Below are positions 58,435 to 64,000 of a DNA stretch of 64,000 bases, piece by piece (positions within the stretch are counted from its first letter, which is position 1; each line of letters begins with the position of its first letter). The DNA comes from Dokdonella_A sp963775445 (GTDB lineage Bacteria; Pseudomonadota; Gammaproteobacteria; Xanthomonadales; Rhodanobacteraceae), in assembly GCA_963775445.1 (NCBI GenBank), contig CAVZIT010000004.1, positions 1,984,001 through 2,048,000 of the forward strand, in the 5' to 3' direction. A program made the translations under genes and the position numbers. The notes below the pieces were generated by a model that searched no databases, was not told the DNA's origin, and saw nothing but the letters and a program-made list of their open reading frames with translations.

Positions 58435-61170
58435 ATGAACGATTCGTTTTCGACCCGCGACACGCTGGAAGTCGGCGGCAAGCGTTACGCAATCCGCAGC
58501 CTGGCGAAATTCGGCCAGCACTTCGACATCACGCGATTGCCGTATTCGATGAAGATCCTGCTGGAAAACCTGCTGCGCCACGAGGATGGCGAAAGTGTAG
58601 GTGCGAAGGAAATCGAGGCGATCGCGAAATGGGATCCGGCCAAGGAACCTGACACCGAGATTGCGTTCACCCCGGCACGCGTGGTGCTGCAGGATTTCAC
58701 CGGCGTGCCCTGCGTGGTCGACCTGGCCGCAATGCGCGACGCGATGAAGCGCCTCGGCGGGGACCCCAAGCGCATCAATCCATTGTCACCGGCCGAGCTG
58801 GTCATCGACCATTCGGTACAGGTGGATGCGTTCGGTTCGGACAAGGCACTGGATCTCAACGTCAAGATCGAGTTCGAGCGCAACCAGGAACGTTACGGTT
58901 TCCTGCGCTGGGGCCAGAAAGCATTCGACGACTTCAAGGTGGTACCGCCGCGCACCGGCATCGTGCACCAGGTCAATCTCGAATATCTCGCACGCGTGGT
59001 GATGACCACGCAGAAGGACGGCGAATGGCAAGCCTACCCGGATACCGTGTTCGGCACCGATTCGCACACGACCATGGTCAATGGGCTCGGCGTACTCGGA
59101 TGGGGCGTTGGTGGTATCGAGGCCGAAGCGGCCATGCTGGGCCAGGCTTCGTCGATGCTGATTCCGCAGGTAGTCGGTTTCCGACTGACGGGGCGCTTGC
59201 CCGAAGGCGCGACCGCGACCGATCTCGTGCTGACCGTGACGCAGATCCTGCGCAAGCATGGCGTGGTCGGCAAGTTTGTTGAATTTCATGGCGACGGCCT
59301 CGCGCAACTGCCGTTGGCCGATCGCGCAACGATCGGCAACATGGCGCCCGAGTACGGTGCGACCTGCGGCATTTTCCCGATCGATCGCGAGGTGATTTCG
59401 TACCTGCGCCTGTCAGGCCGCGACCCGGATCACATTGCTCTGGTCGAGGCCTATGCGAGGGCGCAGGGCATGTGGCACGACGAAAATACGCCGAGTGCGA
59501 AGTTCAGTGCCGATCTCGAACTCGATCTTGCCGAAGTGCGTCCGTCACTGGCCGGCCCCAAGCGACCGCAGGATCGAGTGCTGCTCAAGGACATGCGCAC
59601 GAGCGCGCAAGATGCGCTCCACGCGTTGACCGGCGAGCGCATTCCCAAACGCGCCGAGGATCGCTTCGCCAACGAAGGCGGCGGCACGGCGGTCGGCCAT
59701 GATCAAAGCGCGTCGGAAACCGGCCAGCACGTATCACTGAATGGAAACAGCTTCCATCTCAAGGACGGCGCCGTGGTCATTGCCGCGATTACATCTTGCA
59801 CCAACACATCCAATCCCGCGGTCATGATCGGCGCCGGTCTCGTCGCGCGCAAGGCGGCCGAGAAGGGGCTTAAATCCAAACCGTGGGTCAAAACGTCGCT
59901 GGCACCCGGATCGAAGGTGGTGACCGACTATCTCGAGAAATCCGGCTTGCTCGCCGACCTCGACAAGCTCGGCTTCTACCTGGTCGGATACGGCTGCACC
60001 ACTTGCATCGGCAATTCCGGTCCGTTGCCTCCCGAGATCAGCAAAGCCATCGGCGATGGCGATCTGGCGGTTTCCGCCGTCCTTTCCGGCAACCGCAATT
60101 TCGAAGGTCGCGTGCATCCGGAAGTCAAGATGAACTATCTCGCCTCCCCTCCGCTGGTCGTCGCATTCGCGATTGCAGGAACGATCGATATCGATCTGAC
60201 CAGCGACCCACTCGGTACCGGCAAGGACGGCAAGCCCGTCTATCTCAAGGATATCTGGCCGAGCAACAAGGAGATCAGCGACCTGATCGCCCAGTCGATC
60301 AATGCGGATATGTTCAAGAAGAATTATGCGGATGTGTTCGCCGGCGACAGCCGCTGGAATCAGATCGAGTCGCCGGAGGGCGAGTTGTACCGATGGGACG
60401 GCGGATCCACATACATCAAGAATCCGCCCTATTTCGACGGCATGACCATGCAGCTCGACACGATCGCGGACATAACGGGCGCAAGGTGCCTCGGTCTGTT
60501 CGGCGACTCGATCACGACCGATCATATTTCGCCTGCCGGAAACATCAAGAAAGATTCACCGGCCGGGCGATACCTGATCGAGCGCGGCGTGCAGCCGGTC
60601 GATTTCAATTCCTATGGTTCGCGGCGCGGCAATGACGACGTGATGGTGCGCGGCACCTTCGCCAATATCCGCATTCGCAACCAGATGCTCGACGATGTCG
60701 AGGGCGGCTACACGCGACACGTGCCGAGCGGCGAGCAGATGGCGATCTACGATGCGGCAATGAAATACATGGAGACCGGCACGCCGCTGCTGGTCATCGC
60801 GGGCAAGGAATATGGTACGGGCTCGTCTCGCGACTGGGCTGCAAAAGGCACCCTGTTGCTGGGCGTCAAGGCTGTCATCGCCGAGAGCTTCGAGCGCATA
60901 CACCGATCAAACCTCGTCGGCATGGGCGTACTTCCGCTCCGGTTTCGCGATGGGCAAAGTGCCTCCACGCTGGGCCTGACCGGCAATGAGACGTTCGACC
61001 TCGCGGGTCTCGATAATGGCAACGCCACCACCGCGGAGGTGACTGCCCGAGGCACCGATGGCGAAAAGAAATTCATGGTGGATGTCATGTTGCTCACACC
61101 GAAGGAGCGCGACTTCTATCGTCACGGCGGAATTCTTCCTTACACGTTGCGACAACTCGCCGCCGCCTGA
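58435..61170 (+). CDS. acnA: Aconitate hydratase A (RpfA-type)
   Basis: 911 residues, normal for AcnA/IRP-type aconitases, with GAGGAG seven bases before the ATG. It has VLQDFTGVPCVVDLAAMRDAM, DHSVQVD, GTDSHTTMVNGLGVLGWGVGGIEAEAAMLGQ, the first cluster Cys in AAITSCTNTSNP, the two others in YGCTTCIGNSGPL, DSITTDHISPAGNI and the YGTGSSRDWAAKG substrate loop. It isomerises citrate to isocitrate in the TCA cycle. In Xanthomonas the equivalent gene is rpfA, next to rpfB and rpfF and reported to affect virulence factor production. The same order is seen here. Confidence 0.96.
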   Translation: MNDSFSTRDTLEVGGKRYAIRSLAKFGQHFDITRLPYSMKILLENLLRHEDGESVGAKEIEAIAKWDPAKEPDTEIAFTPARVVLQDFTGVPCVVDLAAMRDAMKRLGGDPKRINPLSPAELVIDHSVQVDAFGSDKALDLNVKIEFERNQERYGFLRWGQKAFDDFKVVPPRTGIVHQVNLEYLARVVMTTQKDGEWQAYPDTVFGTDSHTTMVNGLGVLGWGVGGIEAEAAMLGQASSMLIPQVVGFRLTGRLPEGATATDLVLTVTQILRKHGVVGKFVEFHGDGLAQLPLADRATIGNMAPEYGATCGIFPIDREVISYLRLSGRDPDHIALVEAYARAQGMWHDENTPSAKFSADLELDLAEVRPSLAGPKRPQDRVLLKDMRTSAQDALHALTGERIPKRAEDRFANEGGGTAVGHDQSASETGQHVSLNGNSFHLKDGAVVIAAITSCTNTSNPAVMIGAGLVARKAAEKGLKSKPWVKTSLAPGSKVVTDYLEKSGLLADLDKLGFYLVGYGCTTCIGNSGPLPPEISKAIGDGDLAVSAVLSGNRNFEGRVHPEVKMNYLASPPLVVAFAIAGTIDIDLTSDPLGTGKDGKPVYLKDIWPSNKEISDLIAQSINADMFKKNYADVFAGDSRWNQIESPEGELYRWDGGSTYIKNPPYFDGMTMQLDTIADITGARCLGLFGDSITTDHISPAGNIKKDSPAGRYLIERGVQPVDFNSYGSRRGNDDVMVRGTFANIRIRNQMLDDVEGGYTRHVPSGEQMAIYDAAMKYMETGTPLLVIAGKEYGTGSSRDWAAKGTLLLGVKAVIAESFERIHRSNLVGMGVLPLRFRDGQSASTLGLTGNETFDLAGLDNGNATTAEVTARGTDGEKKFMVDVMLLTPKERDFYRHGGILPYTLRQLAAA

Positions 61171-61176
61171 AAGCCA

Positions 61177-61204
61177 CTCGGCGCCCCTCGAAACGGGCGC
61201 TGAG
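61177..61204 (+). terminator. Hairpin after acnA
   Basis: Arms CTCGGCGCCC and GGGCGCTGAG pair with one G-T around an 8-base loop, 6 bases after the acnA stop. No T-run follows, so it may stabilise the 3' end rather than terminate. Confidence 0.45.
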
Positions 61205-61364
61205 CGGTTCTGGCTCGGCGCCTTCGCCGGGTAACGCATGTGCGAGGCCTTTGGAAAGGCTTGCCGAAGTCCGTTTAGCGGGGCTTTGCGCGTCGGGAAT
61301 CGAAATAGTCCGGTGCTTGGCGTTCGGCACCCATCAGGGAGGATCGGCGGATTTGTGAAAGGGC

Positions 61365-61380
61365 CGTGACGGAGCTCACG
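61365..61380. promoter_or_regulatory. CRP/Clp-type operator upstream of rpfB
   Basis: CGTGA-N6-TCACG has perfectly complementary 5-base arms in the TGTGA-N6-TCACA geometry of CRP-family regulators, differing from consensus only at the outermost base of each arm. It lies about 270 bases before the rpfB ATG, next to an A/T-rich tract. Xanthomonas has a CRP-family regulator (Clp) acting in the DSF pathway; that Clp binds here is inference. Confidence 0.5.
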
Positions 61381-61646
61381 TCCTGTTTTTATTTGGTATG
61401 CAATTTGCTCTTGTCTGTAACGGGAAAACCGGACACCAGGCAAGGGCATGCATTCAACTTCGAATCCCGGAAAAACAGCCGCGCTCTCAGGCGTCCCGGT
61501 ACCGGTCGATGATCCAGCCCCGGCATTCATGGCGTTTCGGGAATATCAGCAATCGCGCTGCAGTGCGGCGTGCCGCGGGCCAACGCGATATGCTGCAATC
61601 GCCGCGATCCCCTCGCGACCCGTCGCGATGACGCACCGGAGGATGC

Positions 61647-63326
61647 ATGGCAAGTTACAGCGATCGGCCTTGGCTGGCCAGTTATCCGCAAGGCGTTCCC
61701 GCGGAAATAGACATCGAGCGCTATAGCTCGGTAGTCGCGTTGATCGAAGAGAGCTTCGACAAATTCTGCCATTGCCCGGCCTTCAGCAACATGGGAGTGC
61801 GACTCAGTTTCGGCGAACTCGACAGCGCGAGCCAACGATTCGCGGCCTATCTGCGCAACGAATTGAAGCTGGTTCGCGGTGACCGTGTCGCGATCATGCT
61901 GCCAAACGTGCTGCAGTATCCCATCGCGTTGCTCGGCGTGCTGCGGGCCGGGCTGGTCGTCGTCAACGTAAACCCGCTTTACACCGCACGCGAACTCAAA
62001 CATCAATTGAACGACTCGCAGGCAAGCGCGATCGTGGTCCTCGACAACTTCGCGCATACCGTGGCCGAAGTCATCGAGTCCGTCCCGTGCCGCCATGTGG
62101 TCTGCACCGCGATCGGCGATTTGCTTGGTTTCCCGAAATCGCTGCTGGTCAATCTTGTGGTGCGCTACATCAAGAAAATGGTGCCGCCTTTTTCCCTGCC
62201 AGACGCCAGACGTTTCAACGACGCCCTGCAGATCGGCGCTCGCTCGCAACCGCCGACCACTCAGGTCGGACCCGAGGATATCGCGTTTTTGCAGTACACC
62301 GGCGGCACAACCGGTGTCGCCAAAGGTGCCATGCTGACGCATCGCAACATGGTCGCCAACGTGCAACAGGCTTCGACTTGGGTAGGCGAAAACGTGAAGC
62401 TGGGCGAAGAGGTAGTTGTTACGGCGTTGCCGCTGTATCACATCTTTGCATTGACGGCGAACTGCCTCACGTTCATGAAATTCGGTGGACTCAACTACCT
62501 GATCACCAACCCCCGCGACATGCCGAACTTCGTGAAGGAACTACGCAAGCTCCATTTCACTGCGATCACCGGAGTCAATACGCTTTTCAGCGGCCTTCTC
62601 AACACAGCCGGCTTCGAGCGCGTGAACTTTTCGACACTGCATCTGACACTCGGCGGCGGCACCGCGGTGCAAAGAACCGTATCGGAGCGCTGGAAAGAAG
62701 TGACGGGCTGCGTCCTGGCCGAAGCATACGGATTGACGGAGGCTGCACCGGCAGTCTGCATCAATCCGCTGGACGGATCCGGCCGAATTGGTTCGATTGG
62801 TCTCCCAGTGCCCTCAACCGAAGTGACGATCAGGGACGAGGATGGCCACGACGTCCCCATCGGCGAAACCGGCGAGCTGTGCGTGCGGGGACCCCAGGTC
62901 ATGCGCGGCTACTGGAACGCACCACAGGAAACCTCCAAGGCAATCGATGCTGAGGGGTGGCTGCGCACGGGTGACATCGCGCGCATGGATGCGGATGGGT
63001 TCATCTTTATAGTCGACCGCAAGAAGGACATGATCCTGGTGTCCGGCTTCAACGTCTACCCGAACGAAATCGAGGACGTAGTGAGCTGCCATCCGGGCGT
63101 ACTTGAAGTCGCAGCGGTCGGTGTGCCGGATGAACATTCCGGCGAAGCGGTCAAAATCGTCGTGGTAAAGAAAGATCCTGCCCTCACCAAGGAAGCACTT
63201 CTCGATTACTGCCGCACCAACCTCACCGGCTATAAACTGCCAAAGGTGATCGAGTTCCGTGAGTCGCTGCCGAAGACGAATGTCGGCAAGATCCTGCGCC
63301 GGGAACTGAGGGATTCACCGGCGTAG
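61647..63326 (+). CDS. rpfB: Long-chain acyl-CoA ligase RpfB (FadD type)
   Basis: A 559-residue ANL enzyme with GGAGG four bases before an ATG. It has the P-loop YTGGTTGVAKGAMLTH, LPLYHIFALTANCLTFM, the EAYGLTEAAP adenine motif and GWLRTGDIARMDADGFIFIVDRKKDMILVSGFNVYPNEIEDV. The catalytic Lys is in PKTNVGKILRREL. It makes long-chain acyl-CoA. Its place between acnA and rpfF matches rpfB of Xanthomonas, whose product acts as a fatty acyl-CoA ligase and turns over the DSF fatty-acid signal. The rpfB symbol rests on gene order, since sequence alone says FadD. Confidence 0.92.
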   Translation: MASYSDRPWLASYPQGVPAEIDIERYSSVVALIEESFDKFCHCPAFSNMGVRLSFGELDSASQRFAAYLRNELKLVRGDRVAIMLPNVLQYPIALLGVLRAGLVVVNVNPLYTARELKHQLNDSQASAIVVLDNFAHTVAEVIESVPCRHVVCTAIGDLLGFPKSLLVNLVVRYIKKMVPPFSLPDARRFNDALQIGARSQPPTTQVGPEDIAFLQYTGGTTGVAKGAMLTHRNMVANVQQASTWVGENVKLGEEVVVTALPLYHIFALTANCLTFMKFGGLNYLITNPRDMPNFVKELRKLHFTAITGVNTLFSGLLNTAGFERVNFSTLHLTLGGGTAVQRTVSERWKEVTGCVLAEAYGLTEAAPAVCINPLDGSGRIGSIGLPVPSTEVTIRDEDGHDVPIGETGELCVRGPQVMRGYWNAPQETSKAIDAEGWLRTGDIARMDADGFIFIVDRKKDMILVSGFNVYPNEIEDVVSCHPGVLEVAAVGVPDEHSGEAVKIVVVKKDPALTKEALLDYCRTNLTGYKLPKVIEFRESLPKTNVGKILRRELRDSPA

Positions 63327-63358
63327 TCCAGGTTTCGACCTGCTCATGGCCAACGGCG

Positions 63359-63372
63359 GGCGCTTAAGCGCC
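63359..63372 (+). terminator. Palindrome after rpfB, probable terminator
   Basis: GGCGC-TTAA-GCGCC is a perfect 14-base palindrome about 30 bases after the rpfB stop, followed by TGATTTTC. It is a compact stem-loop with a weak T-run and could also be read as an operator. Confidence 0.45.
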
Positions 63373-63406
63373 TGATTTTCATAAGAGAAAAGACGAAGAT
63401 ACATGA

Positions 63407-63421
63407 GTCCCATAATGGGAC
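63407..63421. promoter_or_regulatory. Perfect inverted repeat upstream of rpfF
   Basis: GTCCCAT-A-ATGGGAC has 7-base arms around one base, about 190 bases before the rpfF ATG. Odd-centred palindromes of this size are typical transcription-factor operators. I do not recognise the factor. Confidence 0.45.
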
Positions 63422-63607
63422 CGTGCATACGTCACATTTCTTGGATCAGACCGCCAGACTTTTTCCAAATTGTCAACTTGCCGTTAAAGACTGCGCTACA
63501 CTCGCCCGCGATCGTCTCGTGAGCAGGGGGCACTGGAAAGTGTCGCCAACCAGTCACTCGGCACTGCGATCAACCGGGTGGCACAAATTTTTCTGGGGTT
63601 TCCGTCC

Positions 63608-64000
63608 ATGAATAACGTCGAATCGCTCCGTCGTGACCAAAACTATCGTCTTTTGCGTTCCGCGGAGGACCCTGCGGCGAATGCGTTCTGGTGTTTCATG
63701 CATGCGAGCCACTTTCCGCTGGAAAGTGGGTATCGCGCCTGCTTCTCCCCACTGCTGATCAAGGAAATCCGCGAATTCCAGAAGAAGGCAGCTGACAAGC
63801 TGACTCTCCACGCGTTGAATTCCAGCGATCGCCTCGCGCACGTCGTGCTGGCTTCGGACGCTGACGTCTTCAACCTCGGTGGCGACCTAAGTCTGTTCTG
63901 TCGCCTGATCCGGGAACGAAACCGCGAGCATCTACTCGCGTACGCGCGTCAATGCGTCGAAGGCGTGTATGGCTTCCATGCACACCTCAATCGCAACGCG
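63608..64000 (+). CDS. rpfF: DSF signal synthase RpfF (crotonase family), 5' part only
   Basis: 131 residues from the ATG at 63608 run off the window. The visible part matches the N-terminal half of RpfF: the FWCFMHAS strand, SGYRACFSPLLIKEIREFQKK, HVVLASDADVFNLGGDLSLFCRLIRERNREHLLAYARQCVEGVYGFH. The VLASDxDVFNLGGDL block is highly characteristic of DSF synthases compared with ordinary enoyl-CoA hydratases. RpfF acts on acyl-ACP as hydratase and thioesterase to release cis-2-unsaturated fatty-acid signals. The two catalytic Glu residues lie beyond the window edge, so activity cannot be checked. It follows rpfB by 281 bases and probably has its own promoter. Confidence 0.9.
   Translation, partial: MNNVESLRRDQNYRLLRSAEDPAANAFWCFMHASHFPLESGYRACFSPLLIKEIREFQKKAADKLTLHALNSSDRLAHVVLASDADVFNLGGDLSLFCRLIRERNREHLLAYARQCVEGVYGFHAHLNRNA

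Larger units (their letters stand above)
61171..61646 (+). other. 476-base intergenic region between acnA and rpfB
   Basis: No gene is supported here. The left end has a hairpin (61177-61204) and the centre a CRP/Clp-like inverted repeat (61365-61380). An A/T-rich tract (about 61380-61420, TTTTTATTTGGTATGCAATTTG) follows and could be the rpfB promoter region. The remaining 220 bases are a long leader before the GGAGG and ATG of rpfB, with no riboswitch that I recognise. Confidence 0.5.

Overview
The window is GC-rich, gene-dense bacterial chromosome. It best fits a gammaproteobacterium of the Lysobacterales (Xanthomonadales), probably close to Rhodanobacteraceae such as Dokdonella. The evidence is an aconitase - acyl-CoA ligase - RpfF order at the right edge that matches the Xanthomonas rpfA-rpfB-rpfF quorum-sensing locus, three exported proteins ending in an NGFE/NGFD/DGFD-type tail that I associate with this group, and ordinary gammaproteobacterial core genes (mnmA-hflD, clpS-clpA, infA, murB, rnd, mlaA). 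The assignment is an inference, since no rRNA gene is present.

Layout. 1-5.7 kb: end of an OmpA-like protein, a coniferyl-aldehyde-type dehydrogenase, a Tat-exported flavin amine oxidase translationally coupled to a c-type cytochrome, an ABM monooxygenase and a DUF1615 lipoprotein. 5.9-10.1 kb: one very large S53 (sedolisin) peptidase fused to Ig-like and beta-propeller regions. 10.1-10.8 kb: non-coding stretch with a terminator repeat that recurs beside tRNA-Ser at 23.9 kb. 10.8-12.4 kb: mlaA and a decayed cytochrome c gene. 12.4-17.2 kb: a sigma54-type two-component system divergent from a porin and a small phosphate-binding-like periplasmic protein. 17.3-21.8 kb: a five-gene operon (thermostable-hemolysin/LuxI-like acyltransferase, AMP ligase, heme-oxygenase-like diiron protein, SDR, TPR protein) preceded by a near-consensus sigma54 promoter. 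21.9-24.1 kb: degenerate PAP2 gene, GT9 glycosyltransferase, tRNA-Ser(CGA).

24.2-34 kb: M48 protease, SUMF1-domain protein, RNase D, homoserine kinase, tRNA-Ala(CGC), tRNA-Arg(CCT), ALDH7-type dehydrogenase, DUF4190 protein, pyrD and murB. 34-38.7 kb: DUF1800/DUF1501 export pair, and an adenylate cyclase-FHA protein with a small coupled ORF. 38.7-45 kb: fused branched-chain 2-oxoacid dehydrogenase E1, GST, GNAT, glutaryl-CoA dehydrogenase, polysaccharide deacetylase and an unknown protein. 45-49.6 kb: an overlapping four-gene operon of subtilase, 5'-nucleotidase and two paralogous membrane-anchored unknowns. 49.6-58.3 kb: YihY, SNF symporter, 2OG oxygenase, infA, clpA, clpS, mnmA, hflD. 58.4-64 kb: rpfA/acnA, rpfB and the 5' part of rpfF (DSF signal synthase).

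The strongest candidate for an undescribed system is the 12.4-21.8 kb block: a membrane histidine kinase and sigma54 activator next to an operon with its own GG-N10-GC promoter and an upstream inverted repeat, encoding what looks like a short biosynthetic pathway (acyl activation, acyl transfer, diiron oxidation, reduction) for an unknown acyl-derived small molecule. The DSF locus at the right edge would be a second acyl-derived signalling system in the same 64 kb.
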